From: Candidatus Fermentithermobacillaceae bacterium | GTDB taxonomy: Bacteria > Bacillota > Sulfobacillia > Fermentithermobacillales > Fermentithermobacillaceae | Assembly (NCBI GenBank): GCA_012842685.1 | Contig: DUSI01000049.1 | Location: 141,691-205,690 of the forward strand | Length of the DNA: 64,000 nt | Direction of reading: 5' to 3' | In this document: positions 31,132 to 40,425 of the stretch, piece by piece | Layout of the letters: each line of letters begins with the position of its first letter | How positions within the stretch are numbered: position 1 is the first letter of the stretch | Notes under the pieces: generated by a model | The model's input: the letters and a program-made list of their open reading frames with translations, nothing else | Told to the model about the DNA's origin: nothing | Database searches by the model: none | Translations under genes and position numbers: made by a program

Positions 31132-32064
31132 ATGGAACGCTCCAGGTACGTGCTCATCGGGCTCTTGGTCCTGAGTGTCTGCCTTAACATATACGCACTC
31201 AGTCGGATTGCTGACCTTTCGGCCGCAGTTCGAGATACGCGGAATGAGATATCGCGCATGAAAGACTCACTTTACGATGCTCTTACTTCGGTAGGAGATG
31301 AGCTAGAGAAGATCCGCGAGGAAGCGCGATGGATATCTAATCTAGAGGTGACTCCCGGAAAACCCACGGGCAGAGTCCAACCCGTAACCCTCAGCTGGCA
31401 AGTACGCGAGTACCCTGTAGCCGCCTCCGTTACGCTGTATCTCAGGGAACGCGGGCAGGTTGACTTCACCCCTTATCCCGCCCAAAGCACCGGCGGAGGG
31501 GGCTTCAAGGTCACGTTCGACCACGTCGTGCAGCCGGAACCTCCGATCTCCATAGTTCTCTACGTTGAAGGCTCCTCCTCAAAGAAAGAGACGGTCATAG
31601 CCGAATCTTCGGGGATGTACATTACCGGACAGTACGAGTATTACGTGACCATGACCGACGGGCGGGAAATGAAGACGACGGAGGTAGCTCCCATCAACAT
31701 CAAGCAAGACTCAGCCGGCCTGGCCGCCCCCGTCACGATGGAAATAAGAGCCCAAAAGGACCCTCTCGCCTTTGACATCGTCGTCTACGAGGATCCCAAG
31801 CCTGAGGATTACTACTACCGGCTTCAAGGGGCCCTAATCCGAGTCAGAGACGGCGAGAAGGTGGTCAAAGAAGTGGACCTTACTGCAGAGCGAACCATTG
31901 AGGTCCAGACGCCGCAAGGAGAAGAACTGATTCCTGTCTTTGAAGGCCGGCTGGAAGACTACTTGACTCCTGCCGAGGTATTTCTCGTGCTTACGTACGG
32001 AGAGGGCCTATCCAGCGAAGTCCCGATCAAGTACCTGATGCGTCCGGCAGACATCTACTTCTAG
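31132..32064 (+). CDS. membrane-anchored hypothetical protein with coiled-coil and extracytoplasmic beta-rich region
   Basis: N-terminal TM YVLIGLLVLSVCLNIYAL, then heptad-like region; no family recognised. Confidence 0.75.
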   Translation: MERSRYVLIGLLVLSVCLNIYALSRIADLSAAVRDTRNEISRMKDSLYDALTSVGDELEKIREEARWISNLEVTPGKPTGRVQPVTLSWQVREYPVAASVTLYLRERGQVDFTPYPAQSTGGGGFKVTFDHVVQPEPPISIVLYVEGSSSKKETVIAESSGMYITGQYEYYVTMTDGREMKTTEVAPINIKQDSAGLAAPVTMEIRAQKDPLAFDIVVYEDPKPEDYYYRLQGALIRVRDGEKVVKEVDLTAERTIEVQTPQGEELIPVFEGRLEDYLTPAEVFLVLTYGEGLSSEVPIKYLMRPADIYF

Positions 32065-32234
32065 GCTTGTCGAGGTTCCGACCGCGCCGCGGTCATGCAC
32101 TCGCCTTTCCCACCCACTGCTCGTTCAAGGAAGAAAGACGGGCTCAAATTCTTTTATCTGCCCCCTTTACTTTTTTAATGCCATCATAGATAATTCTCAG
32201 TAGTCCATTTACTCATCGTGAGAGGGTGACCTGA

Positions 32235-33530
32235 GTGAGCAGCGCCACCGCTTCAAAGCATGGATTCCGTTCTCTGTTCAAAGCCGTGGACCCTACCATA
32301 CGGTTACTTCTTATCATAGGCTTTCTCGAGACTACCGCAGTTGTTTTCTACACCTCGGTGCTGATGCCCTACTACCGCCATCTCGGCTTCGGCCCGGAGG
32401 CGGCCGGAGTCTTTAGCTCCATCCTCCAGGTCGTTTCGGCGGTCACGCTCACCATATCGGGCTTCGCGGCCGACAGGCTCGGCAGGAAGACACTCTTTAT
32501 CGGGGGGCAACTCACAAGGTGCGTGGTCGCGGGATCCCTCCTCTTCACAAGGAGCTACTGGGGCTTCGCGCTCATACACGTGTTCCGCGGCCTCGGCAGC
32601 ATGCAGTCGCCGGCGCAAAACGCGATCGTCGCGGAGCGCTCCGACCGTTCCACGCTGGCTACGAGTTTCGCCTTCGTGGATACGCTGAGCCAGTTTGCCA
32701 GTTTCTGTGCGCCGATCCTGGCCGGCGCCGTGGCGGATAGGTTCGGCGTCAGAGTGCCTTTCATAATCGGCCTCAGTCTGACCATCGCGTCGGTGATACT
32801 GGGTCTGGGGATCAAGGAGGCCAAGAGAGATACCGGCACCGACTCCGAGGCCGCGGCACCGGTCGCAGTCGCTCGAGAGAGCCATGCGGTTCCCAAGGGC
32901 TCCAGGTCGCTCTTCGCCCAAGTACGTGATATGTTCGTGGGTAGCGGCACCGCGATCCTAGTCCTCCTCCTGGGCGCCAACTTCCTGTCGGGGCTTGCGA
33001 ACGGCGCGGTGGGGATCCTACTCCCCTTCACAATCATGGACAGGTTTTCGGATTCCTACAGCGCGGTATCCGGCACGCAAGCCGCAGGCGCGCTCGGAAC
33101 CATGCTTGTCCTCCTCCTCGGAGGAAGGCTTGCCGACGTCTACGGACGAAAGAAAGTGATGCTATCGTTCCTGGCGGCACCGCCGGTCATGGCTCTCCTC
33201 TTCGCGGCAAGTTCTCTCTGGCAGATGTACGCCGTGGTCACCGTCGTAACCCTCATCGGAAACCTATCCACTCCGGCGATACGAGCCCTGCACCAGGAAG
33301 TCGTCCGAGAGAGGGATAGGGCCTCGTTCTCGGGACTTGCCGGCGGGCTGTCGGCAGCGGGCTTTGCCCTAGGTTCCGTCGTGGCAGGGTTCGCCTACAA
33401 CTGGTCTCCCCAAGGGGCATGGCTACTGACCATCGCCATGTTCGCGTTGGACGGCATACTGTTCGTGATTGCGGCCGCGAAGCACGAAGGCGCACGAGGA
33501 ACCCAAAAGGAAGCGGCGGCGGTCTCGTAG
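32235..33530 (+). CDS. major facilitator superfamily transporter
   Basis: SGFAADRLGRKTLFIGG and GGRLADVYGRKKVMLSF loop motifs; about 12 hydrophobic segments. Confidence 0.92.
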   Translation: MSSATASKHGFRSLFKAVDPTIRLLLIIGFLETTAVVFYTSVLMPYYRHLGFGPEAAGVFSSILQVVSAVTLTISGFAADRLGRKTLFIGGQLTRCVVAGSLLFTRSYWGFALIHVFRGLGSMQSPAQNAIVAERSDRSTLATSFAFVDTLSQFASFCAPILAGAVADRFGVRVPFIIGLSLTIASVILGLGIKEAKRDTGTDSEAAAPVAVARESHAVPKGSRSLFAQVRDMFVGSGTAILVLLLGANFLSGLANGAVGILLPFTIMDRFSDSYSAVSGTQAAGALGTMLVLLLGGRLADVYGRKKVMLSFLAAPPVMALLFAASSLWQMYAVVTVVTLIGNLSTPAIRALHQEVVRERDRASFSGLAGGLSAAGFALGSVVAGFAYNWSPQGAWLLTIAMFALDGILFVIAAAKHEGARGTQKEAAAVS

Positions 33531-33653
33531 AAATCCTCGCTGGATCGGCGGCAGGAGCTCCGGTCCGGTGACGCTCGAGAGCCCCATTCGAGCGACTTGG
33601 CAGGCGGAGCCGCCCCATCCCACCGAGAAAAACCTATCGAAGGGAGTGCTCAC

Positions 33654-34148
33654 ATGGACGTTTTCGAGGCCATAGCCAACAGAAGATCCATAAGGGCCTA
33701 CAAGAACGAACCTGTCCCGGCCGACGCCCTTGACAAAATCCTCGAGGCCGCGAGGATCGCCCCGTCTGCGGGCAACCGCCAAGAGTACAAGTTCATCGTC
33801 GTGACCGACGAGGCCACGAGGAAAGCTCTCGTGCCAGCGTGCAACAACCAGACTTTTGTGGGAGACGCCGGAGCGGTCATCGTGGGGTGCGCGACAAATC
33901 CTGAGCGCCGCTATCACGCCGTCGACGTGGCTATCGCCATAGACCATATGACTCTCGCCGCCCACGCCCTTGGTCTCGGCACCTGCTGGATCGGCGCGTT
34001 CTCAGAGGAGAAGGTGAAAGAGCTTCTCGGCATCCCCGCGGAGGTCAAAGTCGTCGCCCTCCTGCCCGTTGGGATACCGGCCAGAGAAGGCGTCGTAAGG
34101 CCGCGCAAGTCCAAAGAGGAGCTTTTCGTGAAAGAAAGGTGGCAGTAA
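33654..34148 (+). CDS. nitroreductase family protein
   Basis: MDVFEAIANRRSIRAYKNEPVP..., AARIAPSAGNRQEYKFIVV, GLGTCWIGAF. Confidence 0.93.
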   Translation: MDVFEAIANRRSIRAYKNEPVPADALDKILEAARIAPSAGNRQEYKFIVVTDEATRKALVPACNNQTFVGDAGAVIVGCATNPERRYHAVDVAIAIDHMTLAAHALGLGTCWIGAFSEEKVKELLGIPAEVKVVALLPVGIPAREGVVRPRKSKEELFVKERWQ

Positions 34149-34160
34149 GGATCTCAGGCG

Positions 34161-35105
34161 CTACGACAGCGCCGACCATGCCCTGAACAAGTTCTCACGG
34201 TGTGTTTCAAGGTAGAATTCCCGGTCCCGGGGGTCCATGGAGCTGAGCCTCTCCATGATCTCCGGGAACGCTTTTTGGAGCCCGTACTCGTCGTCCAGAT
34301 TCTCAGGCGGTAGGCCTTTGGAAGCGGCTTCCTTGATGATCCCCATGACGGCCCTCAGATATTGGGCGTTCCGCTTCAGCAGCTCGGGTCCGGACACGGG
34401 TCCGTGCCCGGGGATGACGGTCCTCGCACGGGCGGCCCACTCCATGAGGCCGGATATCCATACCTGGAGGGACCTTGGATCCCCGATGGACGGGAAGGGA
34501 TCCTCTGCCGCGTCGCCAGCCGCGAGCACCCCTGTAGCTACGTCGTAGGCAACGCACGAGTCGGCCGTATGTCCGGGCAGGTGCCGGATCTCTATCCTTC
34601 TCCCCGATGGATCGCCCGTGAGGACAGGTTGCACGTGGCGGAGAGCGCCTTGCCTGCGTCTTCCTGAGTCGCCCGGGACCCAGTGAGGCACCCTCTCCAG
34701 GTCGAGCGCCAATGAGTTCGTGAAGGTGAGGCACGGGAGGACAAACTCTCCCCCCGCCACAAGATCGGGGCTTTCTCGTCTAACCGTCTCCAGATCAGGG
34801 TGCACCGGCGCCAGTAGCCTTCCGCGCGCGAACTCGTGAGCGATGACTACCGGTGCGCTGAAAGCTCCTGTCCCGAGGCAGTGATCCCAGTCCGCGTGAG
34901 AATACGCTACGTATACCTGCCTGTCCCCGGCCATCTTGGAGAAGAACGTCATATCCCTGGGGCCACACAGCGTGTCGAAAGCGAGGACGCTCTCTGTTCC
35001 CATGAACAGCACGCTGGCGACGGCGGGGCCGTGTTTTCCAAGCGGACGCAAGTAGGTGAACACGCCTTCTTCTACCCGTCGGAATAAAGGTCCAGACAGC
35101 GACAA
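34161..35105 (-). CDS. MBL-fold metallo-hydrolase
   Basis: SHADWDHCLG, HLPGHTADSCV, VIPGHGPVSG; TTG 35105 with SD GGAGGG inside the glpX 3' end; track start is 35138. Confidence 0.88.
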   Translation of the reverse strand: MSLSGPLFRRVEEGVFTYLRPLGKHGPAVASVLFMGTESVLAFDTLCGPRDMTFFSKMAGDRQVYVAYSHADWDHCLGTGAFSAPVVIAHEFARGRLLAPVHPDLETVRRESPDLVAGGEFVLPCLTFTNSLALDLERVPHWVPGDSGRRRQGALRHVQPVLTGDPSGRRIEIRHLPGHTADSCVAYDVATGVLAAGDAAEDPFPSIGDPRSLQVWISGLMEWAARARTVIPGHGPVSGPELLKRNAQYLRAVMGIIKEAASKGLPPENLDDEYGLQKAFPEIMERLSSMDPRDREFYLETHRENLFRAWSALS

Positions 35106-35107
35106 CC

Positions 35108-36094
35108 CTATTCCCTCCAAGAGCCGGCGGTTTTCCACTTCTTATCCAAACGGTGTATGGCTTCAATGAACCTTACGGTACCCGTCGTACCGCGCATGAC
35201 AAGCGAGTGAGTCCTGGCGATGGGTCCCGAATACCTGACTCCTCTCAAGAGTTCTCCGTCGGTGACACCGGTTGCCACAAATACTACATCGTCACCGCGG
35301 ACCAGATCGTCCATAGTCAGCTTGCGCCGCACGTCCTCGATGCCCATGGCTTCGGCGCGGGCGATCTCCTCCTCCTTCGTGGGACAGAGACGTCCCTGCA
35401 TCTCTCCACCTGCACATCGCAAGGCCACCGCTGCCAGGACTCCTTCGGGAGCGCCGCCTATTCCGGCCAAGACGTCGACCCCTGAGTCTTCAAACGCCAC
35501 GGATACAGCGGGGCTTAGGTCTCCGTCGGGTATGAGCTTTATCCTCGCGCCCGCCTTTCTCACTTCTGCGATCAGGGCTTCATTTCTGGGGCGGTCGAGT
35601 ATGACCACGACGAGATCGCGCACGTTTTTCCCGAGGGCGTCTGCCACCTCTTTGAGGTTATCGCCGATGGGAGCATCCAGGTCTATCCTGCCTGCGGCCT
35701 TGGGTCCTACGGCGAGCTTATCCATGTACATATCAGGGGCGTGAAGCAGGCAGCCGGATTCGGCTACGGCGAGGACAGAGAGGGCACGCGAAAGCCCTTT
35801 CGCGAGCACATTGGTACCCTCGAGAGGGTCGACGGCGACATCCACCCTTGGCCCCCTGCCGGTTCCCACCTTCTCGCCTATATAAAGCATGGGCGCTTCG
35901 TCCATCTCCCCTTCACCGATCACCACGGTGCCGTCAATGTCGACAGTGCCCAGGAGCTCCCGCATCGCCCTCACCGCGGCTTCGTCGCAGGCTCCGGCAT
36001 CTCCGGTGCCCATGAGGCGCCCTGAAGCCAGGGCGGCCGCTTCCGTAACCCGTACAAACTCCAGGGCCAGTTCCCTCTCGATTCGCTCGCTCAA
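35108..36094 (-). CDS. glpX: class II fructose-1,6-bisphosphatase
   Basis: [59 protein letters not shown] 36094 with SD GGAGGT. Confidence 0.95.
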   Translation of the reverse strand: MSERIERELALEFVRVTEAAALASGRLMGTGDAGACDEAAVRAMRELLGTVDIDGTVVIGEGEMDEAPMLYIGEKVGTGRGPRVDVAVDPLEGTNVLAKGLSRALSVLAVAESGCLLHAPDMYMDKLAVGPKAAGRIDLDAPIGDNLKEVADALGKNVRDLVVVILDRPRNEALIAEVRKAGARIKLIPDGDLSPAVSVAFEDSGVDVLAGIGGAPEGVLAAVALRCAGGEMQGRLCPTKEEEIARAEAMGIEDVRRKLTMDDLVRGDDVVFVATGVTDGELLRGVRYSGPIARTHSLVMRGTTGTVRFIEAIHRLDKKWKTAGSWRE

Positions 36095-36184
36095 GAGACT
36101 ACCTCCAGTCCTGCATCCTCTCCGGTAGTTCAATACTAACACCGTCCGGCAGGAACCGACACCCGTTTACAGAACTTGCTTTCT

Positions 36185-36208
36185 CCACCCTAGAGGGTGG
36201 GATATAAT
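36185..36208 (+). promoter_or_regulatory. 7-2-7 palindrome adjoining a consensus -10 TATAAT
   Basis: CCACCCT-AG-AGGGTGG (36185-36200), then GA, then TATAAT (36203-36208), upstream of rubrerythrin. Confidence 0.6.
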
Positions 36209-36248
36209 TGCCAGTGACAGTAAGCAAATCGGAGGAGGTGCCTAGCCG

Positions 36249-36782
36249 GTGAATCTCAAAGGAACACAGACGGAAAAAAACCTCAAGGTCGCCTTCGCGG
36301 GCGAATCTGAGGCGAGGAACAAGTACTGGTACTTCGCAAGCGTCGCCAAGAAGGAAGGCTATGAGCAGATAGCGGCCATTTTCCTTGAGACTGCCGAGAA
36401 TGAGAAAGAGCACGCCAAGCTCTGGGCCAAGGCCCTCGGGCTTATCGGAGACACCAAGCAGAACCTCGAGCACGCTGCCGCCGGCGAGCATTACGAGTGG
36501 TCTCAGATGTACAAGGAGTTCGCCGAGACAGCTGAGAAAGAAGGGTTCCCCGAGCTCGCCAAGATGTTCCGCGAGGTGGCCGAGGTCGAGGAGGCCCACG
36601 AGAAGAGGTACCGGCAGCTGATTGAACGCCTGGAGAGCGGCACCGTCTTTAAGCGCTCCGGAGTGACAAAGTGGCAGTGCAGGAACTGCGGTTACGTATA
36701 TGAAGGTACCGAGGCGCCGGAGTTCTGCCCGTGCTGCGCCCATCCAAGGGCTTTCTTCCAGGTGTACGCCGAAAACTACTGA
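36249..36782 (+). CDS. rubrerythrin
   Basis: [37 protein letters not shown]-terminal rubredoxin [20 protein letters not shown]. Confidence 0.96.
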   Translation: MNLKGTQTEKNLKVAFAGESEARNKYWYFASVAKKEGYEQIAAIFLETAENEKEHAKLWAKALGLIGDTKQNLEHAAAGEHYEWSQMYKEFAETAEKEGFPELAKMFREVAEVEEAHEKRYRQLIERLESGTVFKRSGVTKWQCRNCGYVYEGTEAPEFCPCCAHPRAFFQVYAENY

Positions 36783-36843
36783 TCCCTGGCCGTTTTCCGC
36801 CAGGGCCGGCTTTCCTGTAACGAAGAGATCCGGCCTGAAAAGC

Positions 36844-36869
36844 GCCCCCAGTCCCCAAGGATTGGGGGC
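36844..36869. terminator. putative terminator hairpin
   Basis: GCCCCCAGTCC-CCAA-GGATTGGGGGC; no strong T-tract. Confidence 0.5.
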
Positions 36870-37038
36870 GTCTGACTTGGTTCTGAGAGTCACGAAACCC
36901 GCTCTCCCGGTTTGCTCTGTCCACTCCTTTGCCCCCAAGCAGGGATAGGGCTCTACCACCCTTCGCTTCTGGAGACACACCCAAGCTCCAGTTTACATAA
37001 AATACATCGACGCAAATCTCACAAGGAGGGTGTTTTCA

Positions 37039-37554
37039 ATGCGTAGGAGTCCTTTCCGGGGCGATCCTGCGGCAGGCGACCGGGCTCTTCTCGGGCGGTC
37101 CGCGCCTGCGGTCGCGGAATCAGTCATCCAGACGCCCCCAGAAGCACCGTCCCCGCCGCAGGTGGACTCCGGCTTACCAGGAAAAGAGGATGACGAGGGC
37201 GCCAAGGAAAGCGCCTTCAGCTTGAGGAGGAGAAGACCGCCGTGGTGCCCTCCTGAAGAACCGTGCCCACCTGAAAGGCCCCCATGGTCTCCGCCCGAGA
37301 TCACGCCTCCTCCCGTAGAACCTCCCTGGGGGAGGCCTGGTGGACCCCAGGGTCCGGGCAGCGGTCCTTCTTGGCCGCCGGGATCCTCCTTCCCCAGAAC
37401 CGTACAGCTGGCGGAAGCCTTCGTGCCCTGGCAGGTCTACAGCGGCTACTGCATGCCGAGCCAGATGAAAGGGCCGGGGACCATCTTCCCTGAACTCTTG
37501 AGGACGCCGCCTCTATACCAGTATCCGCCGGGTACGGGCGGGAGGAGGGGATAA
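37039..37554 (+). CDS. cotJA: spore coat associated protein CotJA with proline-rich N-terminal extension
   Basis: C-terminal QLAEAFVPWQVYSGYC...GTIFPELL is CotJA-like; followed by cotJB and cotJC; ATG 37039 with SD AAGGAGGG. Confidence 0.85.
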   Translation: MRRSPFRGDPAAGDRALLGRSAPAVAESVIQTPPEAPSPPQVDSGLPGKEDDEGAKESAFSLRRRRPPWCPPEEPCPPERPPWSPPEITPPPVEPPWGRPGGPQGPGSGPSWPPGSSFPRTVQLAEAFVPWQVYSGYCMPSQMKGPGTIFPELLRTPPLYQYPPGTGGRRG

Positions 37555-37556
37555 GC

Positions 37557-37829
37557 ATGGACGCGCGGTACTTCGACATGCTCAGGCGCATCATGGAGCT
37601 TCAGTTCGTGACGCTCGAGCTGAACCTGTTTCTCGACACACATCCCTGCGACGAAAGGGCACTCCACGACTTCAAGGAAGCCCAAAAAGCCCTCACGCAA
37701 GCCATAGGGGAGTTCGAGAGGTCATTCCATCCTCTCTTTAGCTTCGGAATCGGACACGTCGAAGACGGCTGGAACTGGATCTCCGACCCGTGGCCGTGGG
37801 AGATCAACTGGCACAAAAGGAGGGGTTAA
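37557..37829 (+). CDS. cotJB: spore coat protein CotJB
   Basis: MDARYFDMLRRIMELQFVTLELNLFLDTHPCDERALHDF...; operon position. Confidence 0.9.
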   Translation: MDARYFDMLRRIMELQFVTLELNLFLDTHPCDERALHDFKEAQKALTQAIGEFERSFHPLFSFGIGHVEDGWNWISDPWPWEINWHKRRG

Positions 37830-37832
37830 GCC

Positions 37833-38462
37833 GTGTGGGTCTATCAGAAAACGCTTCAGTACCCTGCCGGAACGGTCAGCACGTGCAACCCGAAACTCGC
37901 GAAGGCCATCATTACGCAGTACGGAGGTCCCGACGGCGAGCTTGCGGCCTCGCTCCGCTATCTGACTCAGCGGTATTCCATGCCGATACCTGAGGCGAAG
38001 GCGGCTCTTACTGACATCGGTACCGAAGAACTCGCCCATATGGAGATCGTGGCGACGCTCGTCTACCAGCTCATACGCGACGCGAGCGTCGATGATATCA
38101 TCGCGGCAGGCCTGGAAGGCTACTACGCCGACCACGACAAGGGTCTATACTTCGTAAACGGCGACGGGGTGCCATGGACCGCCGCTTATATCCAGTCCAA
38201 GGGCGACCCGATAACAGACATGCACGAGAACATGGCGGCCGAACAGAAGGCGAGGTCAACCTACGAATACCTCATACAGATCTCAAATGCCTTCGGCGAC
38301 AAAGCGGTTACGGATACCCTCACGTTCCTGTGGCAGAGAGAGATCGTCCACTTCCAGAGGTTCGGAGAGGTCCTCAATCTCCTCCACGACTACTACAGCC
38401 GGGATCACATCTTCGAGATGCGCGGGTGGAACCCGTACAAAGTACCGGAGGTAGACAAGTAG
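37833..38462 (+). CDS. cotJC: spore coat protein CotJC (manganese catalase family)
   Basis: GGPDGELAASLRYLTQRYSMP, DIGTEELAHMEIVATLVYQL, MAAEQKARSTYEYL. Confidence 0.94.
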   Translation: MWVYQKTLQYPAGTVSTCNPKLAKAIITQYGGPDGELAASLRYLTQRYSMPIPEAKAALTDIGTEELAHMEIVATLVYQLIRDASVDDIIAAGLEGYYADHDKGLYFVNGDGVPWTAAYIQSKGDPITDMHENMAAEQKARSTYEYLIQISNAFGDKAVTDTLTFLWQREIVHFQRFGEVLNLLHDYYSRDHIFEMRGWNPYKVPEVDK

Positions 38463-38538
38463 CTTAGAGTAACTTAAGCGAGGCTGAAGGGGCGGCGTTC
38501 CTGAGCGGTCATCCGCCTCCGCATCGGGCGAGGATCTA

Positions 38539-38557
38539 GGGGCGGTAAACCCGCCCC
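38539..38557. terminator. putative terminator hairpin
   Basis: GGGGCGG-TAAAC-CCGCCCC between convergent genes. Confidence 0.45.
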
Positions 38558-38614
38558 ATCTTCGCGCTTTGCCTTCTGGCAGGTGCCCGATCCCGCGCGG
38601 GCAGGACCACGGGT

Positions 38615-39094
38615 TTATCCTTCCATCGCCCGGATCGCCGCCTTTATGGCGACTTCGATGGCCTTTCCGCACCGGCCGGTCCGGAACTGCTGCGACCACT
38701 GGGGCTGAATGCCTTCTCCAGAAGGGACAAAGCCGATTATCTCCCTGCACTGGGTTGTCCCCATGGCTTCCTTGAACTCTCTGGCGACTTCCTGGCCGAG
38801 TCTATAGCACAGCGCCTTCTTCTCTCCGTCGGCGGGGTCTGTCCGCCCGACCCTGGCGCTCATGGCCACTATGGCGCCCGTGAGGGCTCCGCAGGTCTCC
38901 CCCAGCCTGGCTACGCCTCCCCCAAGGCCCGTTCCGTAGCACGGTTTGAGGTCCTCGTTCCAGTACTGGCCCAAAGCCCAGATCGTGGTCTCGGCGCAGT
39001 TAAGACCCTTGAGCCTTATCTCGTGGGCTTTCTTGAGCAGGTCCTGGATCCTCTCTGTTCCTTCCGCGTCATTGACTCTCTCGGTTCCTTCCAT
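38615..39094 (-). CDS. C_GCAxxG_C_C family protein (probable redox protein)
   Basis: LKGLNCAETTIWALGQYW, CYGTGLGGGVARLGETCGALTGAIVAM. Confidence 0.88.
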   Translation of the reverse strand: MEGTERVNDAEGTERIQDLLKKAHEIRLKGLNCAETTIWALGQYWNEDLKPCYGTGLGGGVARLGETCGALTGAIVAMSARVGRTDPADGEKKALCYRLGQEVAREFKEAMGTTQCREIIGFVPSGEGIQPQWSQQFRTGRCGKAIEVAIKAAIRAMEG

Positions 39095-39144
39095 CTGCCG
39101 CGCTTCCTCCCCCTGTCTGTCACTCTTCCCCGTCTCTCATCAGG

Positions 39145-40293
39145 TCACTTTCTGGCCAGACAATCTATGAACCTGTCCAGCGCCCTCGCGGCCATCCCCA
39201 TCCTGAGGCGGATGGCCCCAGACGGGCACATCTCGTGGCAGCAGTAGCACCTTATGCACCTGCTGTCGTCGATCACTGCCTTCTTCCTCACCACCGAGAT
39301 CACCTGCGGGGGGCATGACCGCTGGCACACCGCACATCCGGTGCACTTCTCCGTATCGACCACGGGCTTCGCGGTGATTGAGCTTTTCAGGATCCCGCCG
39401 AGCCTGAGGAGAGACCTGTGCCTGTTGCCGGTAGGCATCCTGAAATCCTTGATGACAAAGGATCCGGGCTCATCCCCGACGACTTCCACGTCGCGCTCGT
39501 ACATCGCGCCGGCGCCGCGCTCGGCGGCGGCCTTGAGGTACGGTATTCCCGCGGGATCGACGCCGGCGAGTCGGAGGGCCACCGAATCCAACGCTACCGG
39601 GTCACGAGAGGCCAGGATCGCGCCGAAGGGACGGGGCCTCCCGTGGGACGGCCCATCTCCGTCCATGGCGATGACGGCATCCAGCACGGAAACCGCAGGC
39701 CTTACTGCCAAGAGAAGATCTGTCAGCATGATTCCGAACTCTTCTCTCCCCTGGTACCTGAGATGATATTTGGCCTTGCGGGTACCCGGGATACAGCCGA
39801 ACAGGTTCTTAACGGCACCCGTATACCCCATGAAGCCGTGGGTCTTCATCTTGGCCACGCTTACGACGGCATCAGCCTCGAGGACCGGGCGGGCGAGGAA
39901 AAACTCCTTACACAGGCGCCCCTCCAGGAGCCTGAAATCCGAGCCTTCGTCAAAGGGAACCACTTCCACGCCCGCATCCCTGCACGCCTGGGCAACTCCG
40001 GATGCCTCCGCGGCACCTAAGGTATCGCCGCGGCCCGGGCTGTCTCCCACGGCCACCTTCCGTGCAACCTTCTTCACTTCGATGACTACTGCCTTGACTA
40101 CCTCTGGGTGGGTGGTTATGGCCAGCTCTGGCCGGGACGGAGAGAGCAGGTTGGGCTTGACGAGGCAGGTACTCTCCCGGGGGAGGAGGCATTCGACACC
40201 TCCCAGGAGCCGGAAGGCCCTCTCAACCGCCGCTCCCACGGCGCCGGGGTCATAGGAATCGCATCTCACAAGGGCTACACGGGCTTTGGCCAC
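39145..40293 (-). CDS. DUF362 domain-containing 4Fe-4S protein
   Basis: VKPNLLSPSRPE..., KMKTHGFMGYTGAVKNLFG; C-terminal CTGCAVCQRSCPP and CIRCYCCHEMCPSGAI; GTG 40293. Confidence 0.9.
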   Translation of the reverse strand: MAKARVALVRCDSYDPGAVGAAVERAFRLLGGVECLLPRESTCLVKPNLLSPSRPELAITTHPEVVKAVVIEVKKVARKVAVGDSPGRGDTLGAAEASGVAQACRDAGVEVVPFDEGSDFRLLEGRLCKEFFLARPVLEADAVVSVAKMKTHGFMGYTGAVKNLFGCIPGTRKAKYHLRYQGREEFGIMLTDLLLAVRPAVSVLDAVIAMDGDGPSHGRPRPFGAILASRDPVALDSVALRLAGVDPAGIPYLKAAAERGAGAMYERDVEVVGDEPGSFVIKDFRMPTGNRHRSLLRLGGILKSSITAKPVVDTEKCTGCAVCQRSCPPQVISVVRKKAVIDDSRCIRCYCCHEMCPSGAIRLRMGMAARALDRFIDCLARK

Positions 40294-40425
40294 AGGGATC
40301 ACTCCAACTCGAGGATAAGTACATAGTACCACGGTGACCGCACCCTGAGGGCATCAAGAGTGGGAGACGATTTCCTTCCACACGGGCTGGACGAGAGCCC
40401 TCTTCGCTCAGGGATATCGAAGGCT

